Shown: positions 38,344-47,951 of the stretch, one piece after another
Layout of the letters: each line of letters opens with the position of its first letter
Position numbering within the stretch: the stretch's first letter is position 1
NCBI GenBank assembly: GCA_949358305.1
Contig: OX442314.1
Coordinates: 18,035,060-18,099,059 of the forward strand
From: Strigamia acuminata
Lineage: Eukaryota; Arthropoda; Chilopoda; Geophilomorpha; Linotaeniidae
Direction of reading: 5' to 3'
DNA: 64,000 nucleotides
Notes under the pieces: model-generated
Told to the model about the DNA's origin: nothing
The model's input: the letters and a program-made list of their open reading frames with translations, nothing else
Database searches by the model: none
Made by a program: the position numbers and the translations under genes

Positions 38344-39345
38344 CATGGCACTTCAGCTGCACATTCACCTCTACAGCCCTATTGATGCTTGCAGACCTGT
38401 AGACAATGTTGCACTGGTGTTCACTACACATCTGACAGGTGGAGTCATTTGGCTCTTGCTGCACGACTGGTCCTTGAGTTGCATCAGTGAGGAGCAGTGT
38501 TGTGCGCGGTACGCGCTCCTGGACCGCCGGTACGCGTTACTGTATCGGGACCGGGACCGCGTTACTTTTGCAGGTATGAGTACCGGGACCGCGGTACTTT
38601 TATAAAACCGTGTACCGCGGACCGCTTGTGCGGTACATTTCGCGGTCCACGAGAAAACGCGAGAAAACACGAGAATATTGTGTTTTCTCTCGTTCTCCCA
38701 TACCAATTTAAAAATTGTTTTTAATTACATTAAATGTCTCTTTATTTGCAGGAACCAGAAACCCACAGCTTCTAAAAATGAAAAATATATATATTTTTAT
38801 CGTTTATTTTATATTTTGTAATTTTAAAATTTTAAAGTAATTACAAAATATAAAATAAACTATAAAAATATATATATTTTTCATTTTTAGAAGCTGTGGA
38901 TTCCTGTAAATAAAATAAGAGCCACAAACATGTACTCCGTAATTAAAAACAATTTTTAAATTGGTATTGGAGAAATGGAGAATGAGAGAAAACACCGATA
39001 ATCTCATGTTTTCTCGAAAATCTCGCGTACCGCGAGATGTACCGCAACATCGCGGTCCCGGTACTGTACCGGGACCGCGGTATCGGAACGCGGTACACGG
39101 TGTACCGCCTATCGGGACCGCGGTACTTTTTTGCAGCCGGGACAGTAACGCGTACCGGGACCGCGGTCCATGTTGTGTGTACCGCGCACAACACTGGTGA
39201 GGAGCTGAATGGACTCCACCGACAATGCATGCACCTCTACCGGTAGCAACTCAATCTCTCGCAACCGTTGCTGCTCCCGGATAGCGTCCCGCGTTACCGC
39301 ATACTCTTCCTCCTCAGCTGCGGATGCCGTAATGTTTCGCCTACT
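38344..39345 (-). pseudogene. Element-encoded frame split by the nested fold-back element
   Basis: On the minus strand the segments 39345-39197 and 38486-38344 read as one open frame of about 97 codons when the nested element and one 8-bp duplication are ignored. It starts in a Glu-rich helix-like stretch and ends in a Cys cluster (TCQMCSEHQC...CHVC) before a stop codon. No start codon is evident, so it is probably the 3' remnant of a larger transposon protein. Its function is unknown. Confidence 0.5.
38495..39196. mobile_element. hAT-like fold-back element, nested
   Basis: Ends CAGTGTTGTGCGCGGTA and its complement, typical of hAT elements. The 8-bp duplication GTGAGGAG is at 38487-38494 and 39197-39204. 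The whole 702 bp folds back on itself around position 38830. Each arm carries repeated variants of GGGACCGCGGTAC. Frames inside are shadows of this GC-rich repeat. It is inserted into the older element at 38158-39527. Confidence 0.85.
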
Positions 39346-39756
39346 TTAGTTTGCCAACGTTTCTGTCTATAACATTGCAAACACGTTACGGGCTTAATAA
39401 ATTTCTTAAATGCGTGCGTTTAAACGCGCGTGTATTAGAATTATTCCTTTATTATTTTTTAACTTTTTAATTGTTTATTAATTTAATTCTGCGCGCGGAT
39501 CGGAGAACGCGCACCAGGTCCCAACCGTTGCATTTATGTAATTATTTTTTCACTATCATTTGGTATTTTAATTTTTGTTTCAAGTTGTATCTGAGATGAA
39601 TTCTTACAGTGGTTTATATCATAAAATAAATTTGTTTAATACACCTTAATGTCTGGCGATTCTAAGAGCAGTTTAGCTTGATTTGTGCAACTAATCAATG
39701 AGGGGAACCGTTACAAGAGAGTCAATCTGAAAAACATAAAACCGCATTTGACATAT

Positions 39757-40027
39757 GGGGCCGTCCATATATTACGTAAAGCACCAGGGGTTGGGGGAGG
39801 AGAGTTGTTCAAATTTTGTGTTACGTTCCATGTAAAAAAAAATTAATTTTTAATAACGAAAATATAAGCATTTTTTTTTATGATTTTGGACAATTTTGAG
39901 GGGGTGATTTAAGTTTTGTTACGCAATTAGGGGTGGGGGGGTTCGGGAATTTTTTACGACCATGTTACCGAGGGGGAGGGGGTCTAAAAATCTTAAATTT
40001 TGCGTTAGGTAATTTATGCACGGTCCC
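39757..40027. mobile_element. MITE with GGGCCGTCCATATATTACGTAA-type ends
   Basis: The left end GGGGCCGTCCATATATTACG and the complement of the right end, GGGACCGTGCATAAATTACC, are imperfect inverted repeats. The interior is non-coding with G runs. Terminal sequences of this kind occur in miniature elements of many invertebrates; the superfamily is left open. Confidence 0.6.
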
Positions 40028-40171
40028 TATAATTGCTTTTTAGTTTACTGATGAAAATCAGGTGAAATGATCTTTTGCGGGTATGTTAAACAACCCCGAA
40101 TGGCATTGAAATCAAATTTAAATTTCTCATAGTGAGAAATTTAAATTTTCATATTTTGTCGGCAATTCTGG

Positions 40172-40179
40172 TATAAATA
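40172..40179 (+). promoter_or_regulatory. TATA box
   Basis: TATAAATA about 60 bp upstream of the ATG at 40235, followed about 25-30 bp later by a pyrimidine-rich stretch suitable as a start site. It is the clearest core promoter in the window. Confidence 0.6.
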
Positions 40180-40234
40180 GGGCCCGGTATGCCGATTCTC
40201 TCTCTTTCCTCGCGATCAAATCGAATTACAGTCA

Positions 40235-40440
40235 ATGATGGAGGAGGTTGAAGGAGATTTCTTATTAGGAAGAGAAATTCGGTAAGAGACTTTTCCAGTG
40301 TTATTTTATTTATTTTTAACTTTTTCTTTTTTAGTTGTAATACTTGCCTACAGATAATTTCTGGTGAGCTAATTTTTACGAAGTTTCAATTTGATGGAAA
40401 TAATGCAAATCGCACAACATGCCCTCATTGCGTCGAATAA
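40235..40440 (+). CDS. Small zinc-ribbon-like protein (hypothetical)
   Basis: Exon 1 at 40235-40281 and exon 2 at 40335-40440 join in frame across a 53-bp GT-AG intron, giving about 50 residues. Two CxxC pairs, CNTC and CPHC, are spaced about 32 residues apart like a four-Cys zinc ribbon. Alternatively exon 2 may stop at a strong GTGAGC donor near 40363 and splice to an exon ending at 40669 that encodes a basic tail with KKRKR and KRQKTE (nuclear-localisation-like). I do not recognise the family. A TATA box lies upstream. Confidence 0.45.
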
Positions 40441-40725
40441 CCACCGTACCGTATTCACTTAGTGATAAGATTATATTCATTTCTATATTTTTTAGTCAAC
40501 TTTGATAATTAATCGATTTTTTTTAAGACAACTGCAGGCATTGTATCACAAATACTGATGGAAGGAACGATGGTGGCGCTGAATGAATTCGATATAGACA
40601 TAAAAAAAAGAAAGCGACTTGACTCCGGATCCAACATCAAAAGGCAAAAAACCGAAGGCGTCATATAGTTTACGAGGAAGAGTTTCTTAATTGTTAATTG
40701 TTAATTTCTGAATTTTATTTTTTAC

Positions 40726-40796
40726 TTTTTAATGAATAAAGCCCATCATCAGTAATATTTTTGCAACGTCGTAATTGAAGACAATTTTTACCTATT
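40726..40796 (-). pseudogene. Short copy of the LRR gene
   Basis: About 70 bp matches 55921-56005 (inside the N-terminal part of the LRR gene) in the same orientation, with one internal deletion of about 16 bp. It is a non-functional fragment 0.6 kb beyond the original 3' end of the LRR gene, probably from local duplication. Confidence 0.7.
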
Positions 40797-41334
40797 CGGA
40801 ATTTTTACCGTTGTATCGGCGTCCATCCAATTAACGCGTCTACACAGTAAGATTGAGCATAATACACCGATAATACGTATTATCTCTCACTTATTTAGCA
40901 TTCTATGCAGGTGATCACCGATTCAAATAGGATTTCAATAAGAAGATAGAAGATAGTAACTCTAATTCAGCAATTCCACGACTGTGTTAATTTATGACAA
41001 GTCCTTTTACAGACATTAAAATTTTGTCGAAATATTTACAAATAATATAAAATAAAAATAATTGTTTTAAAACATATTAAGAATTTATGACGTTATCAAG
41101 TTATACATGTAATGCACAAGCACAGTATACAGTATATCAAGCAGATAAGTCAAACTCGAGCAAATTTTTGCAGCCCTCTGTGGCGCTATTTGGAATTACA
41201 CGGTCCATGTGAATAATTATTTTTGCATGCGATTTATTTTCTCTGATACATGAATGTGGTTTTTTGTATGAGATAAAAGCAATTGTATTCTAACTGCTAG
41301 AAATGAAAATAAAAGCGTTTTATTTTTTTCTCTT

Positions 41335-41510
41335 TTAAGCACTCGAAAATATAAATTTCAAATCCAAGTTCTTAGATTTAATATTAGTGTGAATTTCTTC
41401 ATATACTGACAAGTTGATATTAAAACAACTAGCTATTACTAAATAATTAATCAAACTTTGCATTTCTAATAACTTGATGATCATGCTTACATTAATTGAG
41501 TGGCATGAAT
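41335..41510 (-). pseudogene. LRR gene, C-terminal part
   Basis: The minus-strand frame continues that of 46288-46910 across the gypsy insertion once one 5-bp duplication is counted. It ends at a stop at 41335, closing a 454-codon frame. The end of the protein is Leu/Ile-rich as in repeat C-caps. Confidence 0.75.
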
Positions 41511-41515
41511 AAAAT

Positions 41516-41684
41516 TGTGGTATCTTGATATGTATCTGCGCCACTAGATGGCGCTACGCGCGGTGACACCTGGCGCCGGTGTTTACCTGCGTTAATGAAT
41601 GAGAATAAAACTTCAGTTTACAATTAGTGCATCAACTCATACAAACGTGTCCTTTATTGTGTCTATAGAATCGAGGATACGACA
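41516..41684 (+). repeat. 5' LTR of gypsy element
   Basis: 169 bp, TG...CA ends, contains AATAAA near 41607, identical to 46114-46282 by eye. Confidence 0.93.
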
Positions 41685-41703
41685 TTGGCGACGAGGATTA
41701 AAG
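41685..41703 (+). promoter_or_regulatory. Primer-binding site of gypsy element
   Basis: TTGGCGACGAGGATTAAAG directly follows the LTR. The TGG after one spacer base is the usual complement of a tRNA CCA end. The tRNA is not identified. Confidence 0.6.
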
Positions 41704-41814
41704 TAAATGTAATCCGCTCGCATCAAATGCTGAACTCGTCATCCATTGATTTGAGTGGAGTGAGTGTGTTTGAAAAAGTGGGCGTGGCAGTGATAAAGCT
41801 GTTTTTCGGCGGAA

Positions 41815-44800
41815 ATGGCCACCAATCTGAATTTACCGACGGTTGGAAATTTCGACATTACAACTGGGAATTTGGACTATAGCTGGAAGAAATGGAGTAA
41901 GTCACTTCAATATTATTTGGAAGCGGCGAGAGTGGGCGAAGCACAGAAGTTGGCAACGCTGCTACACCTCGCCGGCACGGATGTACAGGACATCTATGAT
42001 ACGTTTACGCCGGCAAATAAACTGACATATGATCTAACACTCGCCGCGCTCGGTGTGTATTTCAATCCACGGAAAAATCTGAGATTTGAAAGGCACGTGT
42101 TTAGACAACAAACACAGGAGCCCGCCGAGGTAATGGACGCTTTTGTTACACGCTTGAAAACGAAGGTGAAAAGCTGCGAATTTGGCGTTTTAGAAGACGA
42201 TTTAATCGTCGATCAAGTGTTAGAGAAAGGCCGCGACAAGGGCTTGCGGCGGCGCTTGCTGCGCGAAACTGACTTGACTTTAGACTCTTTATTAAAGCTA
42301 GCTCGCTCAGCAGAGGCAAGTGAGCAGCACGCAACGTCGATGGAGCGAACGACGGCCGAAAACACCAAGGAGATCCTTGTAAACCAGCTCACGGGTGAGA
42401 AAAAGCCATTTTTTAAAAATCGTGGTAAAAGTGGGCGTGGCACATTTCGCAAATTCAACGCGAAACCGCAAAATTCGGACGACAGACGTTTCGATAAATC
42501 CCAAGTGGTGAAGGAATGCTATCGTTGTGGCCACAAGGATCATCTAGCAAATGATTGCACCGTTGCAAAGAACAAGGAGTGCGGGTTTTGTCACAAAATT
42601 GGACATTTTGCTAAAGTTTGCAGGTTGAAAAGCGCCGGAGGTCGTGCACGTGGCAAGGAGCGTGTCCAGTACGTCGGCGTGAACGAATACGACTACGACA
42701 GCGAGTATTCGTGCTGCGTGACGTCTCACGAACGGAATAATGGCGTGACGGTGAAGATCGATCAACAAGACGTAAGAGTTTTAATTGATTCTGGTTCATC
42801 GGTGAATACAGTGGGTCAAAAGGCATGGACATTATTAAAAAAGAAGGGAATTAAATTAACACCAACGAAGACAAGACTGTTTGCGTATGGAGTGAATGAG
42901 CCACTAGTAGTTAGCGGTGAATTTAATACGCAGGTGCAAGCGGCTGGAAAATCAGTAAATGCGAGATTTTTAGTCGTTCCATCAGGAAAAATGCCGTTGT
43001 TGTCTCGAAAAACATCCAAAGAGCTGGGATTGTTGAAAATTGATGAAGAAATTGCAAATGAACTTACTAATGATGATTCTTTATTCGATGAGTCTTTAGG
43101 AAAATTGAGGAAGGACTTGGCCAATCGAATTACAAAATTTCGAGATGTTTTTAAAGGGATTGGAAAACTCAAGGAGTTTGAACTGGAATTGTATATGGAC
43201 GCGAACGTGCGACCAGTTGCGCAATCGGTGCGCAGAATACCTTTCCACATCCGCAAACAGCTGGACATCGAAATAGATAATTTGTTGCAGGCCGACATCA
43301 TCGAGCCAGTCACCGGCGCGACGGAGTGGGTTTCACCCGTCGTGCCCGTGAAAAAGCCGGATGGCTCAATCAGGCTGTGCCTTGACATGCGTGCCGTCAA
43401 TGAGGCGGTGAAGAGGAACCGCCATCCGCTCCCCACGATGGAGGAGGTTTTGGATGAAATTGACGGTGCGGAGTTAATTTCAAAACTCGATTGTCGCCAG
43501 GGATATTTACAAATCCCTCTCAAAGCGGATTCGAGGCGGTTTACTGTTTTTGTCACTCACAGGGGACTTTTCCGCTACAAGAGACTGTTCTTTGGGATCG
43601 CCAGCGCACCCGAGGAGTATCAACGGATTCTCCAGAACATCTTGGCCGAGTGCGAGGGGACGAAGAATTCTCTTGACGACATCGTCGTGCACGGGAAAAC
43701 AGTCGAAGAACACGATCAACGTCTGGAAAAAGTTCTCGAAACACTTTCTCGAAATGGATTGACTTTGAACTTGAAAAAGTGCTGTTTTGGCGTGTCGAAA
43801 GTCACGTTTCTTGGACATGTGATTTCAAAAAGTGGCATTTCCGTCGCGGAATCAAAAGTCGAAGCGGTGCGGAATGCAGTTGCGCCAAAGAACGAGACGG
43901 AAATCCGAAGTTTCTTGGGCCTAATCAATTATTGTGCTCGGTATATTCCGAACTTCGCGACTGAAGCGGAGCCATTACGATTGATGGCCAGGAAGGACGT
44001 CACTTTTGAATGGGGGAAACGTCAGAACGACGCATTTGAAAAATTGAAAGAACTTTTATGTAGCTCGGACGTTTTGGCATTTTTCCGAAAAAATGTCGAA
44101 ACCGAATTAATCGTCGACGCGTCGCCGGTCGGTCTTGGCGCCGTCCTCACTCAGCGTCAACCGGACAACCAGATGAAACCAATTGCGTTCGCCAGCCGAA
44201 CGTTGTCAGACGTTGAACGACGATATTCTCAGACTGAGAAAGAAGGGCTCGCAGTCGTCTGGGGCTGTGAGCGCTTCAGAATGTATTTAATCGGCATGCC
44301 ATTTCTTTTAATAACAGACCACAAGGCGCTGGAGACCATCTACGGGACCAGATCGAAGCCGTCAGCAAGGATGGAAAGATGGGTGCTGAGATTGCAGCCA
44401 TTCGAATTCACGATTCGTCACCGGCCGGGCAGCGCGAACATAGCGGACGCGCTGTCTCGTTTGCTGCCCGCCGGAGAAGGGAAAAGTGTTCTGGGACGAA
44501 CAGAAGCTTATGTGCGATTTGTGGTCGAGAGTGCGCTGCCGAGGGCAATGACTTTGCGAGAAGTCGAACAGGCGTCGAGAGCAGACGAAACTATTTGCGA
44601 AATCAATAAGTGTTTGCGCGACGGAAACAAATTTAATAACGCTCTTCAAAAATTTCAGCTGATAAGGAGCGAATTAGCGATGACAAACGGAGTTTTGCTT
44701 CGAGGACCACGAATTGTGATGCCGGAGTCACTGCGGAGGAGAGTGGTCGAATTGGGACACCAAGGTCACCAGGGCGTCGTAAGAACGAAGCAACGCCTGC

Positions 44801-45921
44801 GTGAAAAGGTCTGGTGGCCTGGCCTGGACCACGACGTCGAGCGTGCAGTGCAGCGATGCCACGCTTGTCAGCACAGCAGTGCGACGGAGAAGCCGGAACC
44901 AATTCGGAGCACGCCGCTGCCAAAAGGACCATGGCGGGAGCTGGCGATCGATATTTGCGGTCCATTCAAGGACGGCAATTCGATTGTCGTTCTCGTCGAT
45001 TATTACTCGCGTTTTCCGGAGGTACTAATTTTGAAGTCGACAGTGTCGGAAAGGATAATTGTTTGGCTGCGTCGAGTTTTCGAGCGCTGGGGAATTCCGG
45101 AGTCGTTGACTTCGGATAATGGGCCCCAATTCGTCTCGGAGCAGTTTCGGGTTTTTCTGGAGGAGCAGGGAGTCCACCATCGTAGGGTCACTCCATACTG
45201 GCCCCAGGCCAACGGAACTGTTGAGAGACTGAATAAGTCTTTTGTCAAAGCTTTTCGGGCCGCGGAAGTCGAAGGCGGCAACTGGAAAAAGGCACTCGGG
45301 ACATTTTTACAATCGTACAGGAGTACGCCACACCGTACCACAGGAGTGTCGCCGTACGAACTAATGACGAAGAGGAAAATGCGAACAAAGATTCCGCAAA
45401 TGATGTTGGAAGAAAAAGGAAAATTACATCAAATTGTAAAAAGGAAAGATGCGGAGGAAAAGGAAAAATCGAAGCGGTATGCAGATCAGCGTCGCGGGAG
45501 CAGGGAAAGCGACATCCAGCGGGGCGACAGAGTGCTGGTTGCGAAGTCAAGAACACACAAGCTCGATCTTGCATACGAGCACGATTTAATGACGGTATTT
45601 CAAAAGAATGGGAATTGTTTGCTGTTGAAAACAAACGACGGCAGAATCGTCAAAAGGAACGTGACGAAAGTGAGGCGATACTTCCCATTAGATGATGACT
45701 TACCGTTACCCAATGATGACAACATTCCAGTAGAGGCGATTCCAGGTCAGCCGAGACCAGATGCCCATTTGCTGCCTGGGCCACCAGTGAGAGGCGGTAG
45801 ACGGGGAGCAAGACGTGCGGCCGACCCTAATTTCCAGCCGAGGAAGTCTGATCGTAAAAGAAGGGCACCGGAATACCTGGGCGGTTACGACACGTCTACA
45901 CGTCGTAGAAGAGTTGTGTAA
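41815..45921 (+). CDS. Gag-Pol polyprotein, Ty3/gypsy type
   Basis: 1,368 residues in one frame. Gag carries two zinc knuckles near residues 235 and 256 (CYRCGHKDHLANDC, CGFCHKIGHFAKVC). The protease motif LIDSGSSVNTV is near 323. Reverse transcriptase includes KLDCRQGYLQIPL near 556 and the catalytic segment SLDDIVVHG near 619, where the family norm has Tyr in the position of Ser. RNase H begins near 766 (IVDASPVGLGAVL). Integrase has the HHCC finger (about 980-1020) and the D, D, E residues within DICGPF, TSDNGPQF and ANGTVERLN. No chromodomain or envelope gene is seen. The likely role is retrotransposition of its own element and perhaps of non-autonomous relatives. Confidence 0.93.
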   Translation: MATNLNLPTVGNFDITTGNLDYSWKKWSKSLQYYLEAARVGEAQKLATLLHLAGTDVQDIYDTFTPANKLTYDLTLAALGVYFNPRKNLRFERHVFRQQTQEPAEVMDAFVTRLKTKVKSCEFGVLEDDLIVDQVLEKGRDKGLRRRLLRETDLTLDSLLKLARSAEASEQHATSMERTTAENTKEILVNQLTGEKKPFFKNRGKSGRGTFRKFNAKPQNSDDRRFDKSQVVKECYRCGHKDHLANDCTVAKNKECGFCHKIGHFAKVCRLKSAGGRARGKERVQYVGVNEYDYDSEYSCCVTSHERNNGVTVKIDQQDVRVLIDSGSSVNTVGQKAWTLLKKKGIKLTPTKTRLFAYGVNEPLVVSGEFNTQVQAAGKSVNARFLVVPSGKMPLLSRKTSKELGLLKIDEEIANELTNDDSLFDESLGKLRKDLANRITKFRDVFKGIGKLKEFELELYMDANVRPVAQSVRRIPFHIRKQLDIEIDNLLQADIIEPVTGATEWVSPVVPVKKPDGSIRLCLDMRAVNEAVKRNRHPLPTMEEVLDEIDGAELISKLDCRQGYLQIPLKADSRRFTVFVTHRGLFRYKRLFFGIASAPEEYQRILQNILAECEGTKNSLDDIVVHGKTVEEHDQRLEKVLETLSRNGLTLNLKKCCFGVSKVTFLGHVISKSGISVAESKVEAVRNAVAPKNETEIRSFLGLINYCARYIPNFATEAEPLRLMARKDVTFEWGKRQNDAFEKLKELLCSSDVLAFFRKNVETELIVDASPVGLGAVLTQRQPDNQMKPIAFASRTLSDVERRYSQTEKEGLAVVWGCERFRMYLIGMPFLLITDHKALETIYGTRSKPSARMERWVLRLQPFEFTIRHRPGSANIADALSRLLPAGEGKSVLGRTEAYVRFVVESALPRAMTLREVEQASRADETICEINKCLRDGNKFNNALQKFQLIRSELAMTNGVLLRGPRIVMPESLRRRVVELGHQGHQGVVRTKQRLREKVWWPGLDHDVERAVQRCHACQHSSATEKPEPIRSTPLPKGPWRELAIDICGPFKDGNSIVVLVDYYSRFPEVLILKSTVSERIIVWLRRVFERWGIPESLTSDNGPQFVSEQFRVFLEEQGVHHRRVTPYWPQANGTVERLNKSFVKAFRAAEVEGGNWKKALGTFLQSYRSTPHRTTGVSPYELMTKRKMRTKIPQMMLEEKGKLHQIVKRKDAEEKEKSKRYADQRRGSRESDIQRGDRVLVAKSRTHKLDLAYEHDLMTVFQKNGNCLLLKTNDGRIVKRNVTKVRRYFPLDDDLPLPNDDNIPVEAIPGQPRPDAHLLPGPPVRGGRRGARRAADPNFQPRKSDRKRRAPEYLGGYDTSTRRRRVV

Positions 45922-46113
45922 TGTTGTCAGAATAAGTACTAATGTTTAACTAAAATAGTTTATTGTTAAAAATTGAAATGTTCAGGCCTGGACGAAAAAC
46001 GTGTTGTAAATAATTTGAAATTGTTATTGTGAATAGTTCGAATTGTTGAATAATTTTAATTAATTTATTTTAAATACTGTTACATGTTATTGTTTAAAAA
46101 AAAAAAAGAGTGA

Positions 46114-46282
46114 TGTGGTATCTTGATATGTATCTGCGCCACTAGATGGCGCTACGCGCGGTGACACCTGGCGCCGGTGTTTACCTGCGTTAATGAATGA
46201 GAATAAAACTTCAGTTTACAATTAGTGCATCAACTCATACAAACGTGTCCTTTATTGTGTCTATAGAATCGAGGATACGACA
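46114..46282 (+). repeat. 3' LTR of gypsy element
   Basis: Identical by eye to the 5' LTR; preceded by an A-rich purine tract ending AAAGAGTGA. Confidence 0.93.
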
Positions 46283-46287
46283 AAAAT

Positions 46288-46910
46288 GATACACTTTTTA
46301 CTTTTTTAAGTGCATTTAATTCATCAAGTTTTAAAATGAACTTGTTTGTAAGTGTTTGACAATTATTAATAGTTAAATGTTCTAAATTCTGACTTTGTGC
46401 AATTAACATTATCAGTTCTGATTCTGTAGTAATACTATATTCATCCGCACGTATGTGTAGTCCACTCAAGTTTCGAAAATAAAAATGTTTAGATAAATCA
46501 TCACGTACTTTTTCAGTATTCAAAATAGTACAATACTCTAAGAATAAATTTTGTAACAATGGACAATAGTTATCGATAAGCCTAAGATTAACTAACGTAA
46601 AATCATACAGTGTTAGTGTGGTCAATCGTTGTGTCCGTGCCAAGACAATATTTAAATCGGGACTACTCAATGCATCTAACGTTAAACTTGATAAATAGGG
46701 AAAAATTGTGGTCATAATGATGATATCTTCGGTATTATTTCCATTGAAATATATTTGTTTGATGGAATAAGTACGCAACGTTTTCTCTGATTTGAACTGA
46801 TATTTTAACAGATCAAACAGACTTTCCCACCAATCGTGTTCAAACGTTTTTAAAAGAGGCAGTTGGTTTAGAATGAACAAACATTTCTCGGGTGTGACAG
46901 TCGTATTAAC
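46288..46910 (-). pseudogene. LRR gene, middle part
   Basis: About 208 codons of leucine-rich-repeat-like sequence on the minus strand (for example LTLYDFTLVNLRLIDNYCPL). It lies between the fold-back element (46911) and the gypsy element (46282). The frame stays open at both ends into the insertions. It joins the N-terminal part through the shared sequence TCGTATTAAC (46901-46910 and 55879-55888). Confidence 0.75.
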
Positions 46911-47157
46911 GGAAAAGCAGCAGTCTGTCGACAGTCTATCTGTCGACAGGCTATCTGTCGACAAAATATTCCCCACAGCATTCTGTCGACAGTCATTCTG
47001 TCGACACAATGTCCTGCCCAAGCAATCCCTCGACAGTCTATCTGTCGACACACGCCAGACAAGCATTCTGTCGACAACAGCTTAACGGCTTAACGACCAC
47101 CTGTGGTCAGCCTGGGGCCTCACCTGAAATGGAGACTTTAACCCTCTCAGCCCTAAT
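46911..47157 (+). repeat. Left terminal inverted repeat, tandem TGTCGACA units
   Basis: About eight units of 14-15 bp around CTGTCGACAG (46921-47075) are followed by a unique block including CCACCTGTGGTCAGCCTG (47098). The block reappears inverted at the right end, with similar but not identical sequence. Confidence 0.85.
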
Positions 47158-47217
47158 TTTGATCTAAAAATGGGTTTTTATTTTTATTTAATTCGTTGTT
47201 TTATTCTTTTTTTCTAG

Positions 47218-47922
47218 AAGTGGCTAAATTGAGTCTGGAATCACCGCGAATTTGGCGAAAAAACGGTTGAAAAATGAATCAAATTCCGATAAAAACGTTG
47301 AATTTTGTAATTAATTTTGTAATTTCAGGCTCGCCCATGGAGAAATCACGTGTACATGTTTGTCAAGACCAAAAGAATTACAAACCACGACAGATAAGTA
47401 AGTTTGTCGGTGTTTTTAAATAAATATTTCTATATAAAAAAACGAATTTTCTTCGGTTTAGAGAAATTCAGGATTTAGTGAACAAACAAAATACACTCGT
47501 GGCGAAATTACTAGCGAAAAAGCCGAATGTGATGCAATAAAAGAGCTCTGGTTCCTTCTCCAGCAAGATAGCTACAAGTTAAGAAACGAGAAAATGCAAC
47601 TGGTATGTGAAATAGAAGAACTCAAAGAGGAACTGGAGTCCCCGCGGCCGAAATCGGCATTTAGCGACTCGGACCCGTCAAAACAGTAAAATAATCTTTA
47701 TTAGTTGATCGATAATTAATAATTACATCAAGTTAAAAAAAAAATTATTTTCTTTCTTTCAGATTGGACGACGTGGTTTTTAAGAACTTGAAATTGGCGA
47801 ATACCCTGCGAATCGTTTTCCAAAAACTCGTCGTTGGCAGTGGAATAAATTGGGCCGCCGACGACAAATTGATGCATTTGGTACTCGAGTTGGGACGAAA
47901 CGCAAACATAGAAAACAAATAA
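47218..47922 (+). pseudogene. CENP-H-like gene fragment
   Basis: Likely exons 47218-47265 (weak), 47329-47397, 47472-47685 and 47763-47922 on the plus strand join in frame across GT-AG introns and end at TAA. The product has a coiled coil (IKELWFLLQQ...EIEELKEELE) and a C-terminus LVVGSGINWAADDKLMHLVL. That C-terminus resembles the end of CENP-H, an inner-kinetochore (CCAN) subunit. Only about 160 residues are present against about 240 in vertebrates, and the 5' part is cut off near the transposon terminal repeat. It ends tail to tail with the UBA6-like fragment, 29 bp away. Confidence 0.5.
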
Positions 47923-47951
47923 AAAAAATACTTTTCTTTATTTCATTCAAA

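Larger units (their letters stand above)
38158..39527. mobile_element. DNA transposon with 8-bp TSD (superfamily undetermined)
   Basis: Terminal inverted repeats: CGGCCGGGACCTGATGCGCG at the left, and the complement of CGGTTGGGACCTGGTGCGCG at the right. The 8-bp duplication TTGCATTT occurs at 38150-38157 and 39528-39535. The homologous site near 58515 lacks the element, which confirms the boundaries. An 8-bp duplication fits hAT, P or Merlin-like elements, but the termini are not typical hAT ends. Without the nested insertion it would be about 660 bp. Confidence 0.8.
38095..39690 (-). pseudogene. Fragment of cationic amino acid transporter last exon, split by a transposon
   Basis: Positions 38095-38157 and 39528-39690 line up in order with 58445-58690, the last exon and 3' flank of the transporter gene. 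Shared stretches include TTTTCATGATTAGTA and GTTTCAAGTTGTATCTGAG. The transposon at 38158-39527 separates the two parts, and the transporter locus shows the uninterrupted (empty) site. The copy has indels and does not encode the full exon. Confidence 0.7.
41516..46282 (+). mobile_element. Intact Ty3/gypsy-type LTR retrotransposon
   Basis: 4,767 bp: LTR 41516-41684, primer-binding site, one 1,368-codon gag-pol frame, A/G-rich tract (near 46096-46113), LTR 46114-46282. The LTRs (169 bp, TGTGG...CGACA) are identical by eye. A 5-bp duplication AAAAT flanks it (41511-41515, 46283-46287). Gag and Pol share one frame with no frameshift, and the Pol order PR-RT-RH-IN marks Ty3/gypsy, probably near the Mag-type lineage. 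It interrupts the LRR gene. Confidence 0.93.

Noticed and set aside
38345-39246. Several Arg/Tyr/Thr-rich frames
   Set aside because: Shadows of the GGGACCGCGGTAC repeats in the fold-back element.
42816-43556. 246-codon minus-strand frame
   Set aside because: Antisense shadow of the gypsy gag-pol frame.
46868-47085. Open frames across the TGTCGACA units
   Set aside because: Produced by the short tandem repeat of the transposon end, not by a gene.
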